Assembly (NCBI GenBank): GCA_045531895.1
Contig: JAZSEW010000055.1
Span: forward strand, 16,728 to 80,727
Direction of reading: 5' to 3'
DNA: 64,000 nt
Origin: SIG299 sp045531895
Lineage (GTDB): Bacteria; Bacillota; Clostridia; Lachnospirales; Lachnospiraceae
Shown here: positions 33,050 to 42,059 of the stretch, piece by piece
Layout: each line of letters opens with the position of its first letter
Position numbering within the stretch: the stretch's first letter is position 1
The notes under the pieces: generated by a model
Database searches by the model: none
The model's input: only the letters and a program-made list of their open reading frames with translations
Told to the model about the DNA's origin: nothing
Made by a program: the position numbers and the translations under genes

Positions 33050-33989
33050 GATAATTCTCCTTGTTTTCCCTTATTAACTTTTTCAGCCATGCCACACGAC
33101 AATCCATGCATGCCCGCATAAGTAAACTGTTTGTCGCAGTTTCATATCCATGACAGCCACCTTTTATCTCATGCAGCTCGGTTTCCACACCGGTAGCCCT
33201 GATTTTCTCATACAGATTCACACCCTCATCATGCAGGCAGTCAAACTCAGCCACCTCCATATAGGTCGGTGGAAAACCACTGAATGACTTTGCTTCCACC
33301 GGGGATGCATACTCTATATGCTCTGGCTCTTTGTCACCAAGATAACACTGCCACATCATGTCAGACAACCTTGCATCCCACACCGGTGTATCTGTAAAAT
33401 TTTGCATAGACGAAGTAACCATGCGTCGGTCTGTCACAGGATAAATTAACAGCACACCCTTTGGCATGGGAAGATTTCTATTCCTTGCCATCAAGGTTAC
33501 TGCCGCCGCCAGATTACCACCGGCACTATCCCCACCAAGATAAATATTATTCACATCAACGCCCAGCTTATCCGCATGTTTTAATACAAGCTGATAGGTC
33601 ACAAAACAATCTTCCACCGGCGTTGGAAAAGTCCACTCCGGTGCCAGACGGTAATCGACGTAAACTACCTTGCACGGTAATCTATATGCATATTCTTTGG
33701 CAATCTTATAATGACCAAAGGAAGCTTTCAACATAATACCGCCGCCATGAAAGAATACAAGACAAGGTAGTAGCTGTTCCTTCTGCTCTACCTGTTTTGG
33801 CTCTATTACATAAGCAGAAAGTTCTGCTCCGTCAAAACTGTGAATTCGCGTCTTTGATACTATTACTCTTTCATCAGATTTACACTGAAACGAGCGAATC
33901 ACCCGATTCATCATTGGTAACAGCTTTGGGGTTCCCGGCATTTTAACTTTCGCAATCAGGCTTAATTCCGGATCAATGTTGTATTTCAT
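32880..33989 (-). CDS. Alpha/beta hydrolase of the HSL/acetyl-esterase family, with run-on C-terminus
   Basis: 369 residues. The oxyanion-hole motif FFHGGGIM, nucleophile elbow GGDSAGGNLAA, acid Asp in EVAEFDCLHDEG and catalytic His in GGCHGYE complete the hormone-sensitive-lipase-type triad. The family normally ends soon after the WLKKLIRE region (about 310 residues). Here the frame continues for about 55 residues through the start of the NUDIX gene with low-complexity basic sequence, so a stop was probably lost by an indel near 33050-33080. The catalytic part is intact. Confidence 0.82.
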   Translation of the reverse strand: MKYNIDPELSLIAKVKMPGTPKLLPMMNRVIRSFQCKSDERVIVSKTRIHSFDGAELSAYVIEPKQVEQKEQLLPCLVFFHGGGIMLKASFGHYKIAKEYAYRLPCKVVYVDYRLAPEWTFPTPVEDCFVTYQLVLKHADKLGVDVNNIYLGGDSAGGNLAAAVTLMARNRNLPMPKGVLLIYPVTDRRMVTSSMQNFTDTPVWDARLSDMMWQCYLGDKEPEHIEYASPVEAKSFSGFPPTYMEVAEFDCLHDEGVNLYEKIRATGVETELHEIKGGCHGYETATNSLLMRACMDCRVAWLKKLIRENKENYHGLCHGFKKIHRTSANPDAGRLRHGFKRKEAAVVTKTGGQRVLGVSRWSSGTGRKL

Positions 33990-33999
33990 ATACTGCTCC

Positions 34000-35157
34000 T
34001 TATAAGCTCATCTTTAAAATTTCCATAACATCTTTCTTATCAAGAGCCACATAGGCATACTGCAGACCACCAAACTTCACTGCGTCCTCTGCCATTGCTT
34101 CAAATTTAGACTCGTCAATGCCCACCTCGGAGAGTTTCATCGGGATACCACAGTCACGGAAAAATTCCTCTGTAGCATCAATGCCGTAATTTGCTGCCTT
34201 CCAGTTATCTTCCTCCTGAATATCCCACACATTTCTTGCATATTCCGCAAACTTTTCTACTGTAGCATCACTTAAAATGTAGCGCATCCAACGAGGAGTC
34301 ACAATCGCAAGACCCACACCATGAGTAATATCATAAAAAGCACTGAGTTCATGTTCGATTGGATGACAGGTCCATGCCCCGCCCTTACCTGCGGAAGTAA
34401 GACCATTTAATGCCTGTGTACTTGCCCACATAAGATTTGCTCTCGCCTCGTAGTTATCCGGCTGTTTTAATGCAATCGGACAATACTTGATACAGGTCTT
34501 TAAAATACTTTCCGCAAAACGATCCGTCAGATATGCAGTTTCTGTCTTCTGGAAGTACTGTTCAAATACATGGGACATAATATCTGCCGTACCTGCTGCT
34601 GTCTGGCTTGCAGGCAAAGTGAACAGATAGGTCGGGTCGCAGATGGATGCCACCGGCTTAAAGTAGTGAGAAGAAGTTCCCAGCTTTTCATTGGTAGCCA
34701 TATTTGAAATAACCGCATTCTTATTCATTTCAGAACCGGTTGCCGCCAGTGTTAAAATAGTCACAATTGGAAGCACCTTGCCGATTTTACTGTTATCCAC
34801 AACTAAATCCCAGGCATCGCCATCGTAGTTGGCACCGCCTGCAATTACCTTTGATGCGTCGATAACACTGCCGCCGCCAACTGCCAGCACAACCTCAATT
34901 CCATGCTCCTTACAAAGCTTTACACCCTCTCTGACAGACTCGATCTTTGGGTTTGGCTCAATGCCGGACAGTTCATAAATTTCGCAATTGGAAAGCAGTT
35001 CCTGAATCTTTGCATAAATGCCGTTCTTCTTAATGCTTCCGCCTCCATATACCATTAAAACCTTTTTGCCCAGAGGTGCAATCAACTCCGGTAATGTGTT
35101 AATCTGGTCCTTTCCGAAACGTACATCAGTGTAAACGTGATAAGTAAAATTGTTCAT
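34000..35157 (-). CDS. Iron-containing alcohol dehydrogenase (NADH-dependent butanol dehydrogenase-like)
   Basis: 385 residues from the ATG at 35157, 8 nt after GGAGG. The nucleotide-binding VLMVYGGGSIKKNGIY and VLAVGGGSVIDASKVIA are typical of group III dehydrogenases of the BdhA/YqhD type. The metal ligands Asp and His are in ASQTAAGTADIMSHVFEQY, HPIEHELSAFYDITHGVGLAIV. It reduces aldehydes to alcohols in fermentation or detoxifies reactive aldehydes. It is 11 nt after the hydrolase stop, with its own good ribosome site. Confidence 0.94.
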   Translation of the reverse strand: MNNFTYHVYTDVRFGKDQINTLPELIAPLGKKVLMVYGGGSIKKNGIYAKIQELLSNCEIYELSGIEPNPKIESVREGVKLCKEHGIEVVLAVGGGSVIDASKVIAGGANYDGDAWDLVVDNSKIGKVLPIVTILTLAATGSEMNKNAVISNMATNEKLGTSSHYFKPVASICDPTYLFTLPASQTAAGTADIMSHVFEQYFQKTETAYLTDRFAESILKTCIKYCPIALKQPDNYEARANLMWASTQALNGLTSAGKGGAWTCHPIEHELSAFYDITHGVGLAIVTPRWMRYILSDATVEKFAEYARNVWDIQEEDNWKAANYGIDATEEFFRDCGIPMKLSEVGIDESKFEAMAEDAVKFGGLQYAYVALDKKDVMEILKMSL

Positions 35158-35212
35158 GTGTAAATCCTCCAATATTTATTATATTTGTGTAAACTGCACA
35201 GGCAGTTATCTT

Positions 35213-36205
35213 CTATTGTTCTTCATTATTATCCAGATACCGCTTTAAGAACTTTAAAATTTCCATCGTACCGTCCACCAACCGATTATGCTGATAATAA
35301 CGGTTGCAGGAAAAGTAGCCAAAATACCCCCAGGGATCCTTAGTTTGCGGTCCCCAGTCCCATAGTCCATCTTCTCTTGCCTGTTCCAAAAGCCAATCCA
35401 CAGCATGATGTAAATACAAACCAGACCCTTGAAACTGGTTGATATAATTAAAGGTGTGCATCCACCGCCTCATCTGCTTATGACAAAACTCCTCCGGCAG
35501 TTTCTCCGGCGTTTTGTCCCAAAAATGTCCATAGGCATTGGCATGACCACCCAAGTGCCTTAACATAGCATCTTCTATCCCCGGTGCCAAACGCTCTCTG
35601 CGTTTTAACACCAGTTCACTCTGCACCGGAACTAATCTTTTCTCCCGTGTTAAAAACACCTCATGCTGAGCCGCTGCATCCGCCTCATAGGAATATTCTC
35701 CTGATTCATAGGCTCGATGGACAATGTAATGCCACTGATTGTAAATGTCATCACATTCTGCTGTGTGGGACTGAATTGCCTCCAGATAATTGCAGACAAT
35801 AGCATTTTGCCATGGAACCGCCCGCTCATTGGTCTCAAATACTTTTTCTGTACCGGTGCCATCTAACAAAGACAGTAAATACTCTCTTGCCATGAAAAGG
35901 ATGTCCCTGTCTTCCACGGTTAGTCCAATATACAGGCACCGCTCGATACCAACTCCGGAGGTGGGAATTTTCGTCTTTACTGAATAGTCCTTAGAACGAA
36001 TTCTTCCCCAGCCACCGTTTGCTTCCTGACACTGATACATCTCTTCCACAATGTCGCTCTTTAAAAATTCCCTACGCAGCTCTGTGAGACGCTCATCCTC
36101 ATACGGCACATCAAGCAGCGTATACAAAATATTGTAACGCACTGCCGGATACTCGCAGAAATCGTATAACGCCATGGCGTGTTTTTCAAATTCAGCTCTG
36201 GTCAT
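35213..36205 (-). CDS. Helical-toroid (prenyltransferase/cyclase-like) protein, function unknown
   Basis: 330 residues, soluble, predicted mostly helical. QW-like motifs typical of terpene-cyclase/prenyltransferase toroids are seen: YQCQEANGGWGRIRSKDY near residue 60, then DGLWDWGPQTKDPWGYFGYF near 300. No DxDD or DDxxD catalytic motif was found, so a cyclase activity is not supported. Family members are annotated as hypothetical or prenyltransferase in clostridia. It is transcribed divergently from the WYL regulator, a possible target. Confidence 0.55.
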   Translation of the reverse strand: MTRAEFEKHAMALYDFCEYPAVRYNILYTLLDVPYEDERLTELRREFLKSDIVEEMYQCQEANGGWGRIRSKDYSVKTKIPTSGVGIERCLYIGLTVEDRDILFMAREYLLSLLDGTGTEKVFETNERAVPWQNAIVCNYLEAIQSHTAECDDIYNQWHYIVHRAYESGEYSYEADAAAQHEVFLTREKRLVPVQSELVLKRRERLAPGIEDAMLRHLGGHANAYGHFWDKTPEKLPEEFCHKQMRRWMHTFNYINQFQGSGLYLHHAVDWLLEQAREDGLWDWGPQTKDPWGYFGYFSCNRYYQHNRLVDGTMEILKFLKRYLDNNEEQ

Positions 36206-36366
36206 GGGGAGACTCCTTTTGGTTATGCAAAACGTATGGTCTTAAGAGATTTTCGCTCTTTGCAAAATTCTATGAACATTTTACCACAAATGAATCCAAA
36301 ATCATAGCGGGATTTACGATAACTTCTTGTACATTTTCAAAACTTCAACTATACTGTCATTAAAAC

Positions 36367-36386
36367 TATGACGTAACGTTGTCATA
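36367..36386. promoter_or_regulatory. 20-bp operator-like palindrome upstream of the WYL regulator
   Basis: TATGAC-GTAACGTT-GTCATA has perfect 6-bp arms with a central AACGTT palindrome. It lies between the divergent genes, just upstream of a TATACT -10 element at 36397-36402. It is probably the binding site of the adjacent regulator. Confidence 0.7.
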
Positions 36387-36431
36387 CTTTATTTGCTATA
36401 CTAATTTCGGAAGAAGAAAAGGAGGCTTCCC

Positions 36432-37373
36432 ATGAAAATTGATCGTCTGATGGGCATTGTCGTTTATTTATTGAATCACGGACGCACATCCGCACAAAAG
36501 CTGGCTGAAGAATTTGAGGTTTCCTCCAGAACTATTGTAAGAGATTTAGAAGCACTGGACCAAGCCGGCATTCCCATACAATCCTTTTATGGTGTAGACG
36601 GTGGTTACCAGCTGATGGAAAATTATGTTTTTGAGAAGCAGATTGCCTCTCGAACTGAATATGACTGGATTATCACGGCCCTACAGGGTATGGCCAGTGC
36701 CTATACCAACAAGAGTCTGGAGCAGACTCTTGCAAAACTCCAAAGCATTGCTCCGTCAAAAAGCAACACTGTTTCTGTAGATTTTAGTGTCGCTACAGAA
36801 GAGGACAAAATAAATAAACAGCTTATACTGTTAGAGGATGCAATCGAAAAACAATGTATGGTTCGTTTTTCCTATACCAACAGCCACGATGAAGTCAAGG
36901 AACGTCTGGTGGAGCCGGTGCAGTTGCAATATAAATGGTACAACTGGTATCTGATTGCTTATCACGAGAAATATCAGGATTACTGCATGTTTAAGCTGGT
37001 CCGCATGGACAATTTGGAAGTAACCGATATTCCAAACACCAGAGCCCACAATCCTGCGGACATCAAACTAAAGGATAGTCAGGAACCCATCTGGAACATT
37101 AAGCTTCACGGAAAAGCAAGTATTAAGTCTAAGTGCCGGGAATATTTAAACGGACTGGTCACAAAGGAATTTGAAAACGGAGATTTTGAATTCTGCTTCT
37201 CCGTTCCGGAGCACGAGACGTTCTGGTATGGCGTGCTTCTTTCTTTTGGAAACAAGGCGAAAGTAATCGAACCAATAGAACTTAAGGAACGTATTTTACG
37301 GACCTGCAATGACATTAAACAACTGTATGAAAAAAATAACATAACGGAGGACAACCAATATGAGCAAAATTGA
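36432..37373 (+). CDS. WYL-domain transcriptional regulator (YafY/YobV family)
   Basis: 313 residues. The N-terminal HTH_11 (about 1-55, GRTSAQKLAEEFEVSSRTIVRDLEAL) is followed by a WYL domain with YKWYNWYLIAYHEKYQDYCMFKLVRMD (about 175-200) and a C-terminal WCX part. WYL domains bind small ligands or nucleic acids. GGAGG precedes the ATG. The stop overlaps the ridA start by 14 nt, so the two are coupled. It is probably autoregulated through the palindrome at 36367. Confidence 0.9.
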   Translation: MKIDRLMGIVVYLLNHGRTSAQKLAEEFEVSSRTIVRDLEALDQAGIPIQSFYGVDGGYQLMENYVFEKQIASRTEYDWIITALQGMASAYTNKSLEQTLAKLQSIAPSKSNTVSVDFSVATEEDKINKQLILLEDAIEKQCMVRFSYTNSHDEVKERLVEPVQLQYKWYNWYLIAYHEKYQDYCMFKLVRMDNLEVTDIPNTRAHNPADIKLKDSQEPIWNIKLHGKASIKSKCREYLNGLVTKEFENGDFEFCFSVPEHETFWYGVLLSFGNKAKVIEPIELKERILRTCNDIKQLYEKNNITEDNQYEQN

Positions 37374-37719
37374 ACGCTATGAAATCAACGAAAACTGGGC
37401 CCATTCCGGCATCGTAAAGGCCGGGGATTTTTACTTTTTAAGCTACTGCGTCCGCAATATTGGCGGAACCATCGAAGAGCAGGTAACCGGTGCCTTTGAC
37501 CACATGGAGGAGCGTCTTGCATCCGTAGGTCTGACACTGGAAAACGTTGTTAAAATGGACTGTCTGTTTAAAAACATCTGGGACATTCCGGTCATGGAAA
37601 ATGTCATCAGGGAACGTTTTCACGGAAAGTATCCGGCAAGAAAGTCCATCCAGACCGAGTTTGCAGACCGGGGCGGGCTGCTGTTTCAGGTAGATGCAGT
37701 GGCGTATTGTGAGAAATAA
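37360..37719 (+). CDS. RidA-family (YjgF/UK114) protein
   Basis: 119 residues. It has the Rid fold with GIVKAGDFYFLSYCVRN, EEQVTGAFDHMEERLASVGLTLENVVKMDC, YPARKSIQTEFADRGGLLFQVDAVAY. RidA proteins deaminate enamine/imine intermediates. The usual Arg in the R-x-x-x-E or IVDP-type signature is replaced by RKSIQTEFA, so the activity may differ. It is translationally coupled to the WYL regulator by a 14-nt overlap. Confidence 0.85.
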   Translation: MSKIERYEINENWAHSGIVKAGDFYFLSYCVRNIGGTIEEQVTGAFDHMEERLASVGLTLENVVKMDCLFKNIWDIPVMENVIRERFHGKYPARKSIQTEFADRGGLLFQVDAVAYCEK

Positions 37720-37729
37720 TTACAGCAAA

Positions 37730-37752
37730 GGCTGCTCCTTAAACGAGCAGCC
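37730..37752. terminator. Hairpin between ridA and plsC (possible terminator)
   Basis: A perfect 8-bp stem GGCTGCTC/GAGCAGCC lies between convergent genes. The T run is poor on both strands (TTTGCTG on the minus strand), so termination is uncertain. Confidence 0.4.
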
Positions 37753-37800
37753 GATACACCGCCACCAATATTTCTTCCACATCATCCGGCACTTCATCTC

Positions 37801-38538
37801 TTATCTCATTTCAATTTGCAGAGCTTCCTGCTTTGCAAGTTCATTAAGCTTCTGCTGAATCCGCTCCTTCACCATCTCAGCAATTTCTACCGTTTTCATT
37901 CCCTGAAATTCTTCATATGGAATCGGTTTTAAAAAATGTACTTGCGTTGTTACCGGCGTAAGCTGCCAGCTGTTATATACGTTACCGGAATTCCAGATTA
38001 CTACCGGAACAATCGGTGTTTTCGACTTTAAGGAAATCTTAAAACAGCCGGATTTAAACTCTCCCATAGCATTCTGTGCTTTTTTAGAATAGCCGCCTTC
38101 CGGAAATAAAACAAAGCGACGCCCTTCCGACACTTCCTTCGTCATTTCGTTAATCACTGTCAGTGCCTGTCTGGTATCATTGATATCCATACGTTTTCCA
38201 CGAATCAAATCAATGATTTGTCTGATAAACGGACCATGGGATTTTGCCTGATCCATCACTACGGAACAAGGCAAATCATGCACGGAAACTATACCATAGG
38301 TATCGTATTTTCCCTGATGGTTCGGATACATCATATAACCGCCTTCCTTGGGCAGATTTTCCATGCCAAAACCGAGCGTGCGGATATGACCGCTTCTCTG
38401 CATCAAGTCAACAATATAATTTGCATAAGCATAACATTCTTCTTCCTTTATGTTATCTGCTGCCATGCGCTCCATTTTTTTTAAAATTCCCGGTAATATA
38501 AATATATTTCTAATAACGGTATAAGGCAATCTCCACAT
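37801..38538 (-). CDS. 1-acyl-glycerol-3-phosphate acyltransferase (PlsC family)
   Basis: About 245 residues from the ATG at 38538 (AAAGGA upstream). The acyltransferase HX4D motif NHQGKYD has H74 and D79, and FPEGGYSK is the glycerol-phosphate binding site, with VPVVIWNSG following. An amphipathic or membrane-dipping N-terminal helix (PYTVIRNIFILPGIL) anchors it at the membrane. It makes phosphatidic acid or a related lipid. An upstream in-frame start at 38613 would add an AT-rich, hydrophobic extension without a ribosome site. Confidence 0.9.
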   Translation of the reverse strand: MWRLPYTVIRNIFILPGILKKMERMAADNIKEEECYAYANYIVDLMQRSGHIRTLGFGMENLPKEGGYMMYPNHQGKYDTYGIVSVHDLPCSVVMDQAKSHGPFIRQIIDLIRGKRMDINDTRQALTVINEMTKEVSEGRRFVLFPEGGYSKKAQNAMGEFKSGCFKISLKSKTPIVPVVIWNSGNVYNSWQLTPVTTQVHFLKPIPYEEFQGMKTVEIAEMVKERIQQKLNELAKQEALQIEMR

Positions 38539-38629
38539 ACTTCTTTTGTCCTTTTCTATTAGTTCACAAAAATATACAAAAGACAGTATACCACATATTT
38601 TATAATATTTCATTATTTTTTTTCATTGT

Positions 38630-39496
38630 TTATGAACTTTTTATCATTACCCAGAAATTATCCGGTCTTTCTATTGCAAAACACACTTGTTCTGCTATCT
38701 TTTCCGCAGAATTTATCTGTTGTTCCCTCAATACCCGCTCTGCTACTTCAATAATCTTCGGAAGATATACCATGCAATTTCCACGTTCCAAAACCTTCTT
38801 GCATATATCAAGCAGCAACCCATACGGAATTTTCTGCGGAACAACACCTTCTATCAATGCCGGATACTGAATTTTCAGATTATCTGTCAATTTTTTAATG
38901 ATATCCGCATTTAGAATTTCTCCATACTTCGACCGCACCGTTTCTTCCAGTTTCTTCACCATATAATCTACCGTTTCTTCATTGATTTCGGTAAGTTCTT
39001 CTTTATACAACACATTTTCATAGGAGAGAATGTAAAATTCTTTAGGCTTTATGCAACCTTCATCCCTAATCTGTACAATCGGAAGCAGAATTCCTTCCCA
39101 TGCAAGTTGTACGCGAACATCTAATATCTTATCCACAAAGCGGTTATCCAGAAATGCAGTCACAACATCTTTTCCAAAAATAAGTTTCAACGGTGCCAGA
39201 CTACTCTGCAGAAAGCGCCAGATTTCTTCCTGCCTTTGCATATCCCCGTCCTCAGTAATTTTCCCAGTACCGATTTCCAACAAATAATCCGCACTCACAT
39301 CCAATATCATGCAAATGCTGTTTACCATAGAAATATCCGGGCTGCTAAGGCCCTTTTCCCACTTACTTAGTGCCTGAGGCGTCACTCCGAGTCGGTTTGC
39401 CAGTTCCTCCTGCGTAAAGCCTTTATTTCTACGACACTCTGCCAGTTTAGCTCCAAAACGTTCCTGGGTTTGATTTATATTTTCCACATGCACCAT
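38630..39496 (-). CDS. XRE-family transcriptional regulator
   Basis: About 288 residues. The HTH lies at about 12-70 (KGFTQEELANRLGVTPQALSKWEKGLSSPDISM). The rest is a long, mostly helical C-terminal part with no recognised sensor domain (VRVQLAWEGILLPIVQIRDEG). The start is uncertain: ATG at 39496 touches the AAGGAG site, while the GTG at 39487 has better spacing. It is driven by the promoter at 39574-39602. Targets are unknown. Confidence 0.8.
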   Translation of the reverse strand: MVHVENINQTQERFGAKLAECRRNKGFTQEELANRLGVTPQALSKWEKGLSSPDISMVNSICMILDVSADYLLEIGTGKITEDGDMQRQEEIWRFLQSSLAPLKLIFGKDVVTAFLDNRFVDKILDVRVQLAWEGILLPIVQIRDEGCIKPKEFYILSYENVLYKEELTEINEETVDYMVKKLEETVRSKYGEILNADIIKKLTDNLKIQYPALIEGVVPQKIPYGLLLDICKKVLERGNCMVYLPKIIEVAERVLREQQINSAEKIAEQVCFAIERPDNFWVMIKSS

Positions 39497-39573
39497 CTCC
39501 TTTTCCTCGCCTGTACAGAAAAAGCACAACCAATCATGTCATATTCGTTGTGCTCTTCATGCTTTGTAAACTT

Positions 39574-39602
39574 ATTGTACTGTATTCGACACATTTCGTA
39601 AA
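39574..39602 (-). promoter_or_regulatory. Predicted sigma-A promoter for the XRE regulator at 38630
   Basis: Minus-strand TTTACG (39597-39602), 17-bp spacer, TACAAT (39574-39579). A small hairpin GTTGAA/TTCAAC lies just upstream, between it and the HAD gene. Confidence 0.55.
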
Positions 39603-39665
39603 ACAACCTTTTGTTGAAGCCAATTCAACGCCAAGTATAAAGGCTGCTGCAACAAAAAAACAGTA

Positions 39666-40484
39666 TTATACATACCTCCGATAATTCTGCGCCAACCACT
39701 TTGCCACACCATCGTCATCGTTAGTTCCAATCACACCTGTAGCAATAGCCTTCAACTCCGGCACCGCATTTTCCATAGCATAACATTCGTCCGCCACTTC
39801 AAACATCGGAATATCGTTCACTGCATCACCAAAAACAATAACCTTTTCAAAACCCAGCAGTTGTTTTAATTGCAAGAGGGCATCCGCTTTCGTCGCATGT
39901 TGCGGCATTACTTCCAGCCAGATTTCATCACTGTAGGTATCCTTTGCACATATACTTCTATACTTTTTCTTTACTTCCTCATAAGCTCCGGAGAGTTCCT
40001 CCTTTGTTCCAATACAAGTAAAATAGTGTACCGAACCATCTAAAATGTGTTTTTCTCCTTCCACAGGATTTTCTCTCACATCTCCCACGTGATCATCTAA
40101 AAAGGACTGGGTTCCTGCACCTATTCTGGTACAGTCAAAGGAGTATTTTTCTGCCCCGTTTTGAAAAGATGCCACAATTGGGTCTAACCCATACTTGCGA
40201 AGAATTCCATAAATTTCTGCCGCTTCTTCTTTTGTAAACGCATTTTCTTTTAAGATGCTCCAATCCGGATTATGAATGATGGCACCATTCTTTGTGACAA
40301 CCGGCATGCCAAAATTCACATTGTTTGTAAGTAAGGAAGAAGAATATATCGACCTTGCTGTTGCATAGGAAAATGCCACGCCTTCTGCAATCAGCCGGTT
40401 AATAATTTCTGCCGCTTCTTCCGAAACGTTTTTATCACTTTTCAGCAACGTTCCGTCAAGGTCCGTAATGAACAATGTTTTCAT
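39666..40484 (-). CDS. Cof-type HAD-IIB family phosphatase
   Basis: 272 residues from the ATG at 40484 with AAGGGGG upstream. Motif I is FITDLDGTLLKSDKNVSEEAAE, motif II YATARS, the C2B cap is in the middle, motif III Lys in HATKADAL, and motif IV VIFGDAVNDIPMFEVA (GDxxND). Cof-type enzymes dephosphorylate sugar phosphates, nucleotides or FMN/PLP precursors. The ATG overlaps the stop of the upstream isomerase by 4 nt, so the two are cotranslated and may act on related sugar phosphates. Confidence 0.9.
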   Translation of the reverse strand: MKTLFITDLDGTLLKSDKNVSEEAAEIINRLIAEGVAFSYATARSIYSSSLLTNNVNFGMPVVTKNGAIIHNPDWSILKENAFTKEEAAEIYGILRKYGLDPIVASFQNGAEKYSFDCTRIGAGTQSFLDDHVGDVRENPVEGEKHILDGSVHYFTCIGTKEELSGAYEEVKKKYRSICAKDTYSDEIWLEVMPQHATKADALLQLKQLLGFEKVIVFGDAVNDIPMFEVADECYAMENAVPELKAIATGVIGTNDDDGVAKWLAQNYRRYV

Positions 40485-41293
40485 AAAAACCCCCTTAAAA
40501 ACTCTGCACTCTGCTTCATACACACTTCCTGCCCTTCCACATCAAAATGTTCAATAGCAAGATAACCATCATACTGCTTCTTTTGAAGCCTGTACAAAAT
40601 CTTTCCAAAGGGAATATATCCGCTTCCGGTTTGAACAGATGCCTGATTTGCCCCGCATCTGTCCTTGCAATGCACATGGGCAATCCTTTCACTTAATAAT
40701 TCCCAGGCATCAAAAACATCTTCTCCGTAAAACAGGAAATTTCCGGTGTCCAATGTGTACCTTAGCTCCGGCACCTGCTGCAAAAACCACCAGATACCAT
40801 ACATACCGGAAAGAGGAGAATTCTTATCATCAAAATCCTCCACTGTCACAGTAACATTCTTTTCTTTGCCTAACTTTGTAATATAGGACAAGCCTTCTTT
40901 CATACGACGAATTTCTTGATTACGTTCAAAGAATTCTGCAATCCACTCTCCATGCGGCATTACTTCCTGCATCTTTTCAGAATCTTCACCGGACAAAAAT
41001 CCCGGCACTACCAAAATTCTTGCTGCACCGACCTGTACTGCTGTTTCAATATGCTTTCTGGATTTCTCTGTTTCGTCACATTGACCCATATCATAAAACT
41101 CATAAATGCAACTGATATTTAACCCGTTCTGTTTCAGTAAATCCAAAATTTCCGGGTTTCCGGTTAAATAACTCAAATTGATTTCCACTGCCTCAATACC
41201 TGCTGCCCTTACCCCTGCCAGCAACTCTTCCAGTGTTTTTCCCGTCTGCTCCTGAGCCTGTAACACATGGTCAAAAAATACCGATAATTTCAT
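40481..41293 (-). CDS. Sugar phosphate isomerase/epimerase (xylose-isomerase-like TIM barrel)
   Basis: 270 residues from the ATG at 41293, 6 nt after GGAGG. It has the AP_endonuc_2 fold with metal ligands in VTVTVEDFDDKNSPLSG (Glu), YTLDTGNFLFYGED (Asp), HVHCKDRCGANQ (His, Asp) and YLAIEHFDVEG (Glu). Substrates of the family are ketoses or inositol derivatives. It lies in a row with ThuA and a HAD phosphatase (41296-42006, 39666-40484), with gaps of 2 and -4 nt, so a small sugar-processing operon is likely. Confidence 0.88.
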   Translation of the reverse strand: MKLSVFFDHVLQAQEQTGKTLEELLAGVRAAGIEAVEINLSYLTGNPEILDLLKQNGLNISCIYEFYDMGQCDETEKSRKHIETAVQVGAARILVVPGFLSGEDSEKMQEVMPHGEWIAEFFERNQEIRRMKEGLSYITKLGKEKNVTVTVEDFDDKNSPLSGMYGIWWFLQQVPELRYTLDTGNFLFYGEDVFDAWELLSERIAHVHCKDRCGANQASVQTGSGYIPFGKILYRLQKKQYDGYLAIEHFDVEGQEVCMKQSAEFLRGFL

Positions 41294-41295
41294 TG

Positions 41296-42006
41296 TCAAC
41301 CTCCTTGTTTTACCTCCACGCATTCCGGAAATTTTCTCGTCAGTACCGGAGCGCAGAAACGCACACCATTCACGATAATCTTCTGAATGTACGGGTGATA
41401 ATAAATCGGATATTCTTCATGTCCCGGCTGGAAATAAAAGATTTTTCCATAGCCCCTTGTAAAGGTACATCCACTGCGGAACACTTCTCCACCGGAAAAC
41501 CAGCCGGTGAAAATCACATCGTCCGGCTTTGGAATATCAAAAAATTCTCCGTACATTTCCTCTTCGGGAAGTTCAATCACTTCAGGCACGCCTGTCGCAA
41601 TCGGATGAGTCGGCAGGGTGCACCAAAGCTTTTCCTTATCACCATGGCGCCACTTTAATGTCATGGAAGTACCCAAAAGTTTTTTCAAGATTTTGCTAAA
41701 ATGAGCAGAATGCAATGCCACCAGTCCCATACCACTAAGCACATGCTTCCGTACTCTCTCTGCCACTTCCTCAGAAAACTCCTCCTGCAAGGCATGACTC
41801 CAAATAATCAGTACATCAGTGTCCTGTAATACCGCTTCTGTCAGGCCGTGCTCCGGTTCATAAAAGGTAGCAGTCCGCACGGTAAAGTCTTCTTCTCTTT
41901 TTAAGAATCCGGCAATACAGCCATGAATTCCTTCCGGGTATACTCTGCGGATGCCTTCATATTCCTGTTCGTGTTTATATTCGTTCCAAACGGTAATTTT
42001 CAACAT
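41296..42006 (-). CDS. ThuA-domain protein (trehalose-utilisation-like)
   Basis: 236 residues from the ATG at 42006. The class-I-glutamine-amidotransferase-like ThuA fold is indicated by ITVWNEYKHEQEYEGIRRVYPEG, DVLIIWSHALQEEFSEEV, GLVALHSAHFSKIL and GYGKIFYFQPGHEEYPIYYHP. ThuA proteins isomerise 3-keto sugars or assist in their metabolism. It is the first gene of the three-gene set with the isomerase and HAD phosphatase, suggesting catabolism of an oxidised sugar or inositol (inference). Confidence 0.87.
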   Translation of the reverse strand: MLKITVWNEYKHEQEYEGIRRVYPEGIHGCIAGFLKREEDFTVRTATFYEPEHGLTEAVLQDTDVLIIWSHALQEEFSEEVAERVRKHVLSGMGLVALHSAHFSKILKKLLGTSMTLKWRHGDKEKLWCTLPTHPIATGVPEVIELPEEEMYGEFFDIPKPDDVIFTGWFSGGEVFRSGCTFTRGYGKIFYFQPGHEEYPIYYHPYIQKIIVNGVRFCAPVLTRKFPECVEVKQGG

Positions 42007-42059
42007 TGTTTCTGCTTCCTCCCCTTGCATTTGTACCTGTTCAAATTATCACAAGTTTA

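Noticed and set aside
37753..37800. A short peptide-like frame (DEVPDDVEEILVAVYRLL) after plsC
   Set aside because: Too short, no start or ribosome site; could be chance or a remnant, not supportable as a gene.
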